DNA of 39,324 bases from Acidobacteriota bacterium (GCA_016213755.1 JACQZT010000333.1:1-39324); one strand, 5' to 3'; shown: positions 20,257 to 28,951, counted from the stretch's first letter. The notes: generated from the sequence alone by a model not told the origin. Numbers and translations: made by a program.

Positions 20257-20484
20257 GTGCCGAAGCTGACTTTGAGTGTAGACGAATCCGTGGTGTCGCG
20301 AGCCAAGAGCTACGCCCGCCGCAGGGGCACTTCGGTCTCGAAGCTGGTCGAAAACTACCTGAAGACCCTGGCCGCCCCCGCCGAGAGCGGGGAAGATCCC
20401 CCCATCCTGAGGTCGCTGCGAGGAATTCTCAAGAAGGGCGATCGCGAAGCGTACCGGAAGCACCTGGCGGATAAATACTTGTGA
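20257..20484 (+). CDS. DUF6364-type ribbon-helix-helix-like antitoxin
   Basis: MPKLTLSVDESVVSRAKSYARRRGTSVSKLVENYLKTL; small gene overlapping a downstream PIN gene. Confidence 0.82.
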   Translation: MPKLTLSVDESVVSRAKSYARRRGTSVSKLVENYLKTLAAPAESGEDPPILRSLRGILKKGDREAYRKHLADKYL

Positions 20485-20897
20485 AGCGATTCCTGGTCGA
20501 CATCAACGTCATCCTCGACGTTCTGCTGGACCGGCAACCTCACGCCGAGGCCAGCGCTCGGGTGTGGGCCGCGATTGAAACCGGCAAGGTCGCAGGCGCC
20601 CTGGCTGCGCACGCAATCACGACCATCCACTACCTCGTGCGCAGGGAGAGAGGCGCCTCGGTAGCCCGACGAGCGGTGACCGCCCTGCCGAAAGTGTTTC
20701 GAATTGTCGCCGTCGGCGAGGAAGTGATTCGTGCGGCGCTCCTGTTACCCGGCCTGGACTTCGAGGATAACGTAACCGCGGCCGCGGCCCACATGGCGGG
20801 CTGCGACGCCATCGTGACTCGAGATCCGAAAGGCTATCCGAATTCGCCCGTTCCGGCGATAACGCCCGAAGCGGCGGCCGAGTGGCTCTCAGCCTGA
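20481..20897 (+). CDS. PIN-domain toxin (VapC-like ribonuclease)
   Basis: MKRFLVDINVILDVLLDR, LDFEDNVTAAAAHMAGCDAIVTRDPKGY. GTGA overlap with the antitoxin stop. Confidence 0.87.
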   Translation: MKRFLVDINVILDVLLDRQPHAEASARVWAAIETGKVAGALAAHAITTIHYLVRRERGASVARRAVTALPKVFRIVAVGEEVIRAALLLPGLDFEDNVTAAAAHMAGCDAIVTRDPKGYPNSPVPAITPEAAAEWLSA

Positions 20898-20949
20898 ACT
20901 GCTACGATATGGAGCGGTTGCGGAAGTCGCTCTCGCACCGGGAGGCATT

Positions 20950-22191
20950 ATGCATCGCCGAGATTTCCTGCGCGCCGCCCCGCTGGCGGGCGGTGCGGGA
21001 CTGCTGCCGCCGGCGTTCGCGGCGGAAACGAGCAAACTCAAAATCACCAGCGTGCGGCTGGTGCGAACCAAGCCCCGGCGTCCCGTGCCATCTTACCGCC
21101 CCGCTCCGGGTTCGTGGTCCACGGGCGGGGTGGAAGTGGCCAATCCGATGTCGATCTACCCGGAGTACAAGGCGCAGCGCTCGCTGTTCCAGCCCGACCC
21201 CGGGAAGCTGGGCGGATTCACGGTGGAGATCGCCACCGACAAGGGGGTGAAGGGTTACGGCAGCGGCGGCACGGGGGGCGGCCAGGTGGTGGAGCAGCAC
21301 TTCACCAAGCTTCTGCTGGGCGAAGACCCCTTCAACGTCGAGCGCATCTGGGACATCCTGTGGCGTTCGAGCATGTCCTATGGCCGGGCGGGCATCGCCA
21401 TCAACGCCATTAGCGGAGTGGACCTGGCGCTATGGGACCTCATCGGCAACGCGCTCCAGATGCCCGTATACAAGCTGTTGGGCGGCGAAACCAAGGCCCG
21501 CATTCCGGCTTACTGCACGGGCAACGACATCGAGCAGCACATCGCCTTCGGCTACAAGCGGCTCAAGCTGGCCATCCCGCACGGCCCGGCCGACGGCCGC
21601 GAAGGGCAGCTTAAGAACGTCGAACTGGTGAAGCGCACGCGCGAGGCGCTGGGTCCCGCCGGCGACATCATGCTGGATTGCTGGATGGCCTGGACCGAGC
21701 GCTACACGCTGGAGATGGCCGAAATGGTGGCGCCCTACCGGGTTTATTGGATGGAAGAGTGCTTGCAGCCGCACGACTACGAAGGGTTCGGCCGGCTCAA
21801 CGCGCAAATCCAATCCACCCGCATTGTCACCGGCGAGCACGAGTATACGCGCTACGGGTTCCGAAAGCTGCTGGAGCACCGCTCGGCTTCCATCTGGCAG
21901 CCAGACATCCACTGGTGCGGAGGTCTCACCGAACTGCGCCGCATCGCCGCGCTGGCCGCCGCTTACGACATCCCGGTGATTCCCCACGGGGGCGGCGGGC
22001 AGGACTCGGTGCATTTCATCCTGGCCACCGTGAATTCGCCCTGGGCCGAACTGTTTATGCCCGCGCCCGGAGGCCCGCCGGAGGTCTACCGGCGCTACGA
22101 GGAAGACAACCAGATCACGCGCGGGCCCGAAGGCATCTACATGCGCCCGTCCGAACGGCCCGGCTTCGGCTGGGACTTCGACGCCGCCTGA
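20950..22191 (+). CDS. Mandelate racemase/muconate lactonizing enzyme (enolase superfamily) with Tat signal
   Basis: MHRRDFLRAAPLAGGAGLLPPAFAAE signal; AINAISGVDLALWDLIGNALQMPVYKLLGG; MLDCWMAWT; WMEECLQPHDYEGF; TGEHEYTRYGF; PDIHWCGGLTELRRIAALA; VIPHGGG. Confidence 0.9.
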   Translation: MHRRDFLRAAPLAGGAGLLPPAFAAETSKLKITSVRLVRTKPRRPVPSYRPAPGSWSTGGVEVANPMSIYPEYKAQRSLFQPDPGKLGGFTVEIATDKGVKGYGSGGTGGGQVVEQHFTKLLLGEDPFNVERIWDILWRSSMSYGRAGIAINAISGVDLALWDLIGNALQMPVYKLLGGETKARIPAYCTGNDIEQHIAFGYKRLKLAIPHGPADGREGQLKNVELVKRTREALGPAGDIMLDCWMAWTERYTLEMAEMVAPYRVYWMEECLQPHDYEGFGRLNAQIQSTRIVTGEHEYTRYGFRKLLEHRSASIWQPDIHWCGGLTELRRIAALAAAYDIPVIPHGGGGQDSVHFILATVNSPWAELFMPAPGGPPEVYRRYEEDNQITRGPEGIYMRPSERPGFGWDFDAA

Positions 22192-22206
22192 GTTTCGCGC
22201 GACAGG

Positions 22207-25200
22207 CTACGAAACCCCGAAACTCAGGTCTTGCGCCAGCGTGGGCAGGAAATCGGGCGTGGTTTGCAGGTAGAAGTGCCCGCCGTCGAAGATGCGGGCC
22301 GCGAACGAGCCGCTGGTCTGGCAGTTCCAGGCCTCGACGTGCTCTTCGCGCACGTTCGGGTCGGCGGCGCCGCCGTAGGCGCGCAGGGCGAAGCCGAAGG
22401 GCAGCTCGGGGGTGTAGACGTAGTTGCGGTAGAGCGCCGTGTCGGCCCGCAGCACGGGCGCCAGCACGCGCATCAACCCGTCGTTTTCGAGCACCTCGGC
22501 GGGCACGCCTTCCAGGCGGCGCAGTTGCGCGCGGAACTCCTCGTCGGCGGGGGGCGGCAGAGGCGTCCAGCCTTCCCGAAACTGCGGGGCGCGCGCGCCG
22601 GAAACGATCAGGCCGCGCGGCAGCGCCTTGCCGTTGCGCCGCAAGTGGCGGGCCAGTTCGAAAGCCACCGCGGCGCCCATGCTGTGTCCGAAGAAAACGA
22701 AAGGCCGGTCCAGCAGCGGGCGGATCGCCCCGCCCAGGGCCGCGACGAGCGCCTCCATGCGCTCGAAGGGCGCTTCCGCCGAGCGGCTCTCGCGCCCCGG
22801 CAAGCGCACAGGGCAAACCAGCACGCCCGCCGGCAGTGCGGATTGCCAGCGTGCGAACGCCGCCGCGCCCCCGCCCGCGTGCGGGAAACAGAACAGGCGC
22901 ACGTCGCCGGCGGCCTCCGCGCCGGGGAACCAGGAAGCCGTGCTGGCGCGCTGGCGCAGTAGAATCGACAGCAGGCGGCGCCGCTCCGGAGACAGATTCT
23001 CGACTGGGGCGGCGCGTTTGGGCCGGCGGCGCGTCTCTTCGAGCAGCGCCTCGAAAGGCTCCACGCTCAGGCTTTCGGCGTACGCCAGCGCGGCGGCGCG
23101 CGAGGCGCGAGAGATTTCCTCCCAATGCGCGCGGTCGCCGAGCAGCCGCTCGAGCGCCTCGCGCCAGGGCGAAAGATCCTGCTCGGGAGCCTGGGCCAGC
23201 GGCACCATCTGCTCGTCCAGGCTGGGCTGGTAACTCGCGATGGGACGCACCGGGATCAGGTACGGCACGCCCATCTTCGCTTCCGGAATGCCGCCCACGT
23301 CGGAGGCGATGACCGGCACGCCGGCGAGCATCGCTTCCACCACGATGCGCGAGCGCGCCTCGGCCCACAGCGACGGCGCCAGCAGCACCCGCGTTTGCTC
23401 CAGCAGGCGGGCGATATCGTCCACCGGATCCAGCAGCGTGACGTTGGGCCGGGCGGCCAGCGCGGCGCGGTCTCGCTCGTTCGTTCCCCAGGTGGGGACG
23501 GCCGCGAAACGCACTTGCGGCAGCGCATCCGCCAGCGCGAGGAAAATCGAGATGCCCTTCACAATGCAAGGGTTCACCATGGTCGCGAACGGGCTGTCGA
23601 AACGGCCCAGCGCGGGCCGGGAGCCGGCCTCGAGCAGCGAAATGGGAACGTGCACGGCGTCCATCGCGCCATGGCGGCGCACATAGGAAGCCACGTACTC
23701 GCTCACGCCAACCACGCAGTCGGCGCGGCGCAGTTGCGCGGTCTTGGATTCGCTCGGGAAGGCTGAATCCGGGCCGAAGGGCACGGCCAGGGTGGCACGC
23801 ACCAGGTACACCACGCGGGCTTGGGAGCGCAGCGCGGTCTCGAACAGCATCTGCGCCGGGTCGTCCGTCGAAGTGAGGATGACGCCGGGCTGAAACGTCT
23901 CCGCCTCCTGCGCGAAGGAAGCGCGCATGGGCGCATCGGCCACCACCGTCACCGCCACGCCGCCCAGGGTGAAGCGCACCAGGCCCGCCTGTGCCGCGGC
24001 CTCGACGCCCCGCCGCGCCAGTTCTTCGAGATACAGACGCTGGGCTTCGGCGCCGAAGCGGGGGATGCGGGCCACCACGCGGCATTCGTGACCGCGCGCC
24101 GCCAGCGCCTCCATCAGCAGGCGGTTGGATTTGTCCCCGCCGCCGTGAGCCGGAAAGTACATCGAATTCTGCGCCAGCAGGATGCGCATCCCGGGGCGAG
24201 CGCGAAGTTGGCCCGCCAGCAGGTGTTCCAGCGCGCCGGCGCCGATGCCGCGGACGAACTCGGCGGCCCGCTCGCGAGCCAGCGCCGATTCGCGCTCGTA
24301 CAGCGCGCGGTCGGAGAGCAGCGTCGAGAGTGCCCCGGCCCAGGGCTCGGCATCCAGCGCGGGCAGCACCGGGCGCGGCATGCCGCGTTCGTCGAAAGCC
24401 GCCTGGTAGCGCGGGATGGGCGGCGCGGGCACGACGAAACCCGTTCCCAGCTTGGCCTCGCGCAGCCCGCCCGAGTCGCTCGCAATCACCGGGATGCCGC
24501 GCAGCATGGCCTCGACGACAATCAGCCCGAAGCCCTCGTACCACAGCGAGGGCATCAGCAGCACGCGTGTCCGCTCGAGCAGCGCGCCGATGTCGCGCGC
24601 GTTGGGCAGCGCTTCGACGTTGGGCAGCCGCTCCAGCTTCCGGCGATCTTCCGCCGTGGTTCCCCATCCGGGAACCCATCCGAAGCCGAGGTCCGGGAAG
24701 CGTTCCGCCAGCGCGGCGAACAGGTCGATGCCTTTCACCGCGCAGGGATTGATCATGGTGACCAAACCGCTCTCGAAGCGCGCGCGCACGGGCCAGGGGC
24801 CCGGACCGTAGATGGGCGGGTGGATGACCGCCGCCTCGCGCCCCAGGTGCTCGCGAACGTAGCCCGCCATGTGCCGGCCAATCACGACGATCACGGCCGA
24901 CCCGGCCAGCAGGCGCGCGGCCTGCGGATCGGGATTCCAGCTCTCGGGGCCGAAGGGGAAGAACTGCGGCGTGTGCGCCAGGAAGACCACCCGGCCGGGC
25001 GCCGCGGCGTGCGCCTCCCGCAAAAGGAGATGGCCCAAATCCTCCGAGGAAACCAGCACCCAGTCGGGCTGGAACTCGCGCACCTGTTCGCTCAACAGCC
25101 GCACCCGGCGCGACGGCTCTTCCACGCCCATCACCGCAATGCTTCCACGCAGCGAATGCTCGACGCCGTCGCGGACGTCCACGCTTCCGACACCCTCCTG

Positions 25201-25362
25201 CCGCATTTGTTCGCGCTTGCCGGGCGAATCGGGGATGGTGGCGCAAACCACGCGGCACTGGTGCCCGGCCGCGGCCAGCTCGTCCAGCCAGGCCAGGTTG
25301 GCGCGCGTGGCGCCGCCCCGAGGGGGAGCGTAACTGGCGCTGGCCGTTAGCAGGATCTTCAT
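22207..25362 (-). CDS. Tandem GT4 glycosyltransferases fused to a type II (GrsT-like) thioesterase, ~1051 aa
   Basis: ATG at 25362 (MKILLTASASYAPPRGGATRANLAWL). GT4 domain 1 has EGFGLIVVEAM. GT4 domain 2 starts at 24189 (MRILLAQNSMYFPAHGGGDKSNRLL) and has EARSRIVVEAM. Thioesterase from ~22905 (DVRLFCFPHAGGGAAAFARWQ...FVFFGHSMGAAVAFELARHL...FDGGHFYL). Confidence 0.88.
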   Translation of the reverse strand: MKILLTASASYAPPRGGATRANLAWLDELAAAGHQCRVVCATIPDSPGKREQMRQEGVGSVDVRDGVEHSLRGSIAVMGVEEPSRRVRLLSEQVREFQPDWVLVSSEDLGHLLLREAHAAAPGRVVFLAHTPQFFPFGPESWNPDPQAARLLAGSAVIVVIGRHMAGYVREHLGREAAVIHPPIYGPGPWPVRARFESGLVTMINPCAVKGIDLFAALAERFPDLGFGWVPGWGTTAEDRRKLERLPNVEALPNARDIGALLERTRVLLMPSLWYEGFGLIVVEAMLRGIPVIASDSGGLREAKLGTGFVVPAPPIPRYQAAFDERGMPRPVLPALDAEPWAGALSTLLSDRALYERESALARERAAEFVRGIGAGALEHLLAGQLRARPGMRILLAQNSMYFPAHGGGDKSNRLLMEALAARGHECRVVARIPRFGAEAQRLYLEELARRGVEAAAQAGLVRFTLGGVAVTVVADAPMRASFAQEAETFQPGVILTSTDDPAQMLFETALRSQARVVYLVRATLAVPFGPDSAFPSESKTAQLRRADCVVGVSEYVASYVRRHGAMDAVHVPISLLEAGSRPALGRFDSPFATMVNPCIVKGISIFLALADALPQVRFAAVPTWGTNERDRAALAARPNVTLLDPVDDIARLLEQTRVLLAPSLWAEARSRIVVEAMLAGVPVIASDVGGIPEAKMGVPYLIPVRPIASYQPSLDEQMVPLAQAPEQDLSPWREALERLLGDRAHWEEISRASRAAALAYAESLSVEPFEALLEETRRRPKRAAPVENLSPERRRLLSILLRQRASTASWFPGAEAAGDVRLFCFPHAGGGAAAFARWQSALPAGVLVCPVRLPGRESRSAEAPFERMEALVAALGGAIRPLLDRPFVFFGHSMGAAVAFELARHLRRNGKALPRGLIVSGARAPQFREGWTPLPPPADEEFRAQLRRLEGVPAEVLENDGLMRVLAPVLRADTALYRNYVYTPELPFGFALRAYGGAADPNVREEHVEAWNCQTSGSFAARIFDGGHFYLQTTPDFLPTLAQDLSFGVS

Positions 25363-27452
25363 GACTCGACCGGAGGCGTCTCTTCTCGGGCCAGCAACGC
25401 CCGCACTTCTTCGTCCGAGAGGCCCTCGACCTCTTTGAGCAGATCGTCGTAGCCCGCCACAACCGCCTGCTCGATCTCCTTCAGTTCGACGGCGCGAGCC
25501 AGCGCCGCGGGAGTGAACTCGCCCGTGTACACGACCTCCAGGGAAAGATCGGCGCCGAAGCGCCGGCGAACCCGCGCCAGCAACTCGACCGCCATCAGCG
25601 AGTGGCCGCCCAGGTCGAAGAAGCTGTCGTTGGCGTTCACCGTTGCGACGCCCAGCAATTCCGCCCACAACGCGCGGATTTCGCGCTCGATTTCGGCGCC
25701 CGGCGCCTGCCCCGCCTTTATCGCTGATGCAGGCGACGATTTGCGCTTCCGGATGCGCTCCAGGATCGCCTCCGCCGTGCGCAGTTCCCGCGCGATGCGT
25801 TCGTAATCGGCGCGCACGGGCGCGGCTGCGGCGGCCTTCGGCCCGGGCTCCGCCGGCCGGCCGTTCACCGGCCGGTATTCGAGGGCCGCGGCGATTCCGG
25901 CCGGAAAGGCAAAAAGCTGTCCCCCTTCGCGCGGCTGCTGATACCGGCGGCCGCCGGCGTTTTCCAGGAACAGCAGCGCGGGGCGATTGCGCGCCGATGT
26001 AGCGAACGGCGCTTCCACCCGCTTCAATCCCCGGTCCAGCGCCATGCGGCCCAGATGCCGCAGAACGTAGTGTTCCACTCCCCGGCCCAGCACCCGGCAA
26101 CTGAGCAGGAACGTGTCGATCTTCAGCGCTTCGGCATCGCAGGCGAACAGCACCGCGCCGGTGAGGCCGTAGCTGCCAAAGCGGTCTTCGACTTCCACCG
26201 TCAGGCACTCGCCGCTGGCGCGAAGGAACTCGCGGATCTCGCTCTCACCGCGCCGCCGCGTGGTGAAGTTCATCTGGTTGGTGCGCTGGGTGAGCTGCGC
26301 GATGCGCGCGAACTGGCCGGGGCGCGCCGTTTCGATGCGCACTTCCAGCCGCAGCGAGGCGAGAAAACCCTCCAGGCTGGCCGACTGACGTTCCAGGCGG
26401 TGGCGCTCCATCTCCAGCGCGTACATCGCCGCGCGGCGCCGGTCCTCTTCGGTGATCCGCAGCCGGTCGAAAGCCCACACATGTTCGAGGAAGGCGGGGA
26501 TCTCCCGCTCGTCGGCGGGCAGCGCCAGGGCCAGGATCTCCGGGCACGCCGCCTGCGCTTCGCGGCACTCCTTGGGGTTGTCGTCCACGAAGACGAACGA
26601 GTCCAAACCCAACTGCATCTCTTCGGCCAGCCCGCGCAGGTTGTGGCCCTTGGAATCCCAGTTGATGCGGTGGGATACGAAGTTCTGAAGCCGCAGCGGC
26701 ATCTCCGGATGCACGCGGAAGGTTTCCAGCACTTCTTCCACGTTGTTCTTGCTGGCCAGGCACAGCAGCAGGCCGGCCTCGTGCTGCCGGAGCATGAACT
26801 CTTGCAGCGCCTGCCGCGGGGCATCCAGCGTCACGCCCTCGGGGCCGTCCTCGCCGCACACCCCGCGCCACAGCGTGTCGTCGCAATCCAGCGCGCAGAC
26901 TTTGAACGGCGTCATGCGCAGCGCGTTGATCTTGCGCGCCAGCAAAGTCCCCAGCGCGGCGAACAGCAGTGGCGTATAAGGGACGCGGCCCAGTTCGTCG
27001 CTGTGCGGGTCGTGCACTTCAGCCACCGGGTATAGCTTCAACAACTCCTCGGAGGTGACGACGTGGACCGTGCTCACGGCGGCGAGTTCCGCGCGCAGGT
27101 TCGCGGCGGCGTCCCGCTCAGGCTCGGGACAGAAGACCACCAGCAGAGGCACGGACCAGCGGGCGGCGGCCGAGCGCACGGCCTCGGCGAACTGCCGCGT
27201 CACGTCCCCGGCGGCGCCGCCGGCCGGCAGCCAGTCCCTCAGGCGGACCAGCAAGACGTTGACGCCGTCCGCGTTTGCCGCCAGCAGGCTGGTTGGGTCC
27301 AGCAGTTGCTGGAAGACCTGGTTGAAGGGCGCGAAGCGGACCGTGTCCCGCCAGCCCAGCTCCTCGATCCAGAAGCGCAGCGATTCCTCCACCGGTTCGG
27401 CGGTGAAGGTGGCGCTGATGGCGATGGCGGGCGCGTGTTCGGCGGCGGTCAT
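25359..27452 (-). CDS. FkbH-like HAD-IIIC protein with C-terminal acyl/peptidyl carrier domain
   Basis: KVCALDCDDTLWRGVCGEDG (HAD motif I), ASKNNVEEVLETFRVHPEMPL, FVFVDDNPKECREAQ, FGSYGLTGAVLF; carrier motif DSFFDLGGHSLMAVELLARV with Ser codon at 25599-25601; tail VEGLSDEEVRALLARE. Confidence 0.92.
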   Translation of the reverse strand: MTAAEHAPAIAISATFTAEPVEESLRFWIEELGWRDTVRFAPFNQVFQQLLDPTSLLAANADGVNVLLVRLRDWLPAGGAAGDVTRQFAEAVRSAAARWSVPLLVVFCPEPERDAAANLRAELAAVSTVHVVTSEELLKLYPVAEVHDPHSDELGRVPYTPLLFAALGTLLARKINALRMTPFKVCALDCDDTLWRGVCGEDGPEGVTLDAPRQALQEFMLRQHEAGLLLCLASKNNVEEVLETFRVHPEMPLRLQNFVSHRINWDSKGHNLRGLAEEMQLGLDSFVFVDDNPKECREAQAACPEILALALPADEREIPAFLEHVWAFDRLRITEEDRRRAAMYALEMERHRLERQSASLEGFLASLRLEVRIETARPGQFARIAQLTQRTNQMNFTTRRRGESEIREFLRASGECLTVEVEDRFGSYGLTGAVLFACDAEALKIDTFLLSCRVLGRGVEHYVLRHLGRMALDRGLKRVEAPFATSARNRPALLFLENAGGRRYQQPREGGQLFAFPAGIAAALEYRPVNGRPAEPGPKAAAAAPVRADYERIARELRTAEAILERIRKRKSSPASAIKAGQAPGAEIEREIRALWAELLGVATVNANDSFFDLGGHSLMAVELLARVRRRFGADLSLEVVYTGEFTPAALARAVELKEIEQAVVAGYDDLLKEVEGLSDEEVRALLAREETPPVES

Positions 27453-27543
27453 GCGTTGGGTTTCGGGTGCGTCCTTCTCATTATGAGCCGCGGCCTGCCT
27501 GGCCTACAACCGGCCGCTGTTATGATGAGAGTTCCTTCCGGCC

Positions 27544-28806
27544 ATGTCGGACCTCCTGGCGCTCTTACGGTCGAACCCCAATTACCGCCACACGTGGCTG
27601 GCGCAGGTGGTGAGCGAGGTCGGAGACTACTTCAACAATATCGCTGTCTTCAGCCTGGTGCTGCAGACCGGCGGCTCGGGGCTGGTGGTGAGCGGCGTGA
27701 TGCTGGCCCGCGCCATTCCGGCGGTGGCCGCCGGGCCGGTGGCCGGCGTTGTGCTCGACCGCTTCGACCGCCGGCGCATCATGATCGCCTCCGACCTGGT
27801 GCGCGCGGTGGTGGCGGCCGCGTTTCTGCTCGCCATCGAGCGCCCCAGCGCCTGGCTGCTCTACCTGCTGAGCGCGCTGCTGATGTTTGCCTCGCCGTTC
27901 TTTTCGAGCGGCCGGGCGGCGATCCTGCCGGCTATCGCCAGCCCGCGCGAGCTGCACACCGCCAACTCGCTCACCCAGACCACGCAGTGGGCCACCCTCA
28001 CCGCGGGGACGCTGGCGGCCGGTTACGCCACTGCTTGGTTCGGCTACCGGGGCGCGTTCGTCCTCAATGCTCTGTCGTTCCTGTTTTCGGCCTGGGCCAT
28101 CTCCCGGCTGCGCGGCGGTTTCCGGCCCCGGCGCGAAGCCGCGCCCCACCACGGCGCGCGGCGCGCGTGGACCGAGTACGCCGACGGACTCCGCTACATG
28201 CGCTCCGTGCCCCTGATTTTCGGCATCGCCATGATCTCGGTGGGCTGGGCCACCGGCGGCGGAGCGGCGCAGATCCTGTTCGCGCTGTTTGGCGAGCAGG
28301 TGTTCCACCGCGGTCCGCGGGGCATTGGGACCATCTGGGGCATGGCCGGCGTCGGGCTGCTGGCGGGCGGCGCGCTGGGACACCTGGCGGGGCGCCGCGC
28401 GAGCTTCGCCGGCTACAAGCGGACCGTGGCGGTGTCCTACATCTCGCACGGCCTCACCTACGTGCTGTTCAGCCAGATGGAAAACTACGCCGCGGCGCTG
28501 GTCATGATCCTGCTCTCGCGGGTGGGTATGGCCGTCTCCAGTGTGCTGAACCAGTACCAACTGCTGCGCCACACGCCGGACCAGTTCCGGGGCCGGGTCT
28601 TCTCGACGCTCGAATCGCTGCGCTGGGCGGTCATGATTGGCTCGATGGCTGCGGCCGGCATCGCCTCGCAGTACTACAGCCCCCGCGCCATCGGCCTGGT
28701 AGCCGGCATCCTCAGCTCCCTGACCGCCGTCTGGTGGACCTGGGCCGACTGGACCGGCCGGCTGCCCGAGCCCAATTCGGTGACAGGCTACTCTTTCCCC
28801 AATTAA
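27544..28806 (+). CDS. MFS transporter (EntS/MFS_3-like exporter)
   Basis: 12-TM-like hydrophobic pattern; VVSEVGDYFNNIAVFSLVLQTGGSGLVVSGVMLARAIPAVAAGPVAGVVLDRFDRRRIMIASDLVRA. Confidence 0.88.
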   Translation: MSDLLALLRSNPNYRHTWLAQVVSEVGDYFNNIAVFSLVLQTGGSGLVVSGVMLARAIPAVAAGPVAGVVLDRFDRRRIMIASDLVRAVVAAAFLLAIERPSAWLLYLLSALLMFASPFFSSGRAAILPAIASPRELHTANSLTQTTQWATLTAGTLAAGYATAWFGYRGAFVLNALSFLFSAWAISRLRGGFRPRREAAPHHGARRAWTEYADGLRYMRSVPLIFGIAMISVGWATGGGAAQILFALFGEQVFHRGPRGIGTIWGMAGVGLLAGGALGHLAGRRASFAGYKRTVAVSYISHGLTYVLFSQMENYAAALVMILLSRVGMAVSSVLNQYQLLRHTPDQFRGRVFSTLESLRWAVMIGSMAAAGIASQYYSPRAIGLVAGILSSLTAVWWTWADWTGRLPEPNSVTGYSFPN

Positions 28807-28911
28807 ACCCCGTACCGGGCTGGTCAATCCCGAGTTTGGAATCGGCAAGTTCAATGACGTCAACAAGTCCCTGATCGCGAAATTGGGGAAAGAGTAGCCT
28901 GTCACCGGATT
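28774..28911. repeat. MITE/REPIN-like element with ~31-bp imperfect terminal inverted repeats
   Basis: Arms 28774-28804 and 28881-28911 are complementary with one mismatch (28777/28908); 27-bp perfect core CGGTGACAGGCTACTCTTTCCCCAATT; 76-bp spacer. Confidence 0.85.
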
Positions 28912-28951
28912 TGATACGATTTTGATGAACGTGCTACTTTGGGAGCGGCCG

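Noticed and set aside
22115-25462. 1115-aa minus-strand ORF overlapping the GT4-GT4-thioesterase gene in another frame
   Set aside because: Low-complexity Arg/Ala/Gly-rich translation without domain signatures; the other frame carries all recognisable motifs. Typical high-GC shadow ORF.
25363-26208. N-terminal 282 aa of the 1333-aa track ORF
   Set aside because: Lies out of frame inside the FkbH-PCP gene and lacks domain sense; the true start is ATG at 25362 with the ATGA overlap.
27063-28874. 603-aa plus-strand ORF across the FkbH/MFS junction
   Set aside because: Antisense to the FkbH gene and frame-shifted relative to the MFS gene; composition-driven open frame.
28774-28911. Inverted repeat as an ordinary Rho-independent terminator
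   Set aside because: Loop of 76 nt is far too long and no U-tract follows the right arm; the long perfect arms fit a repeat element better.
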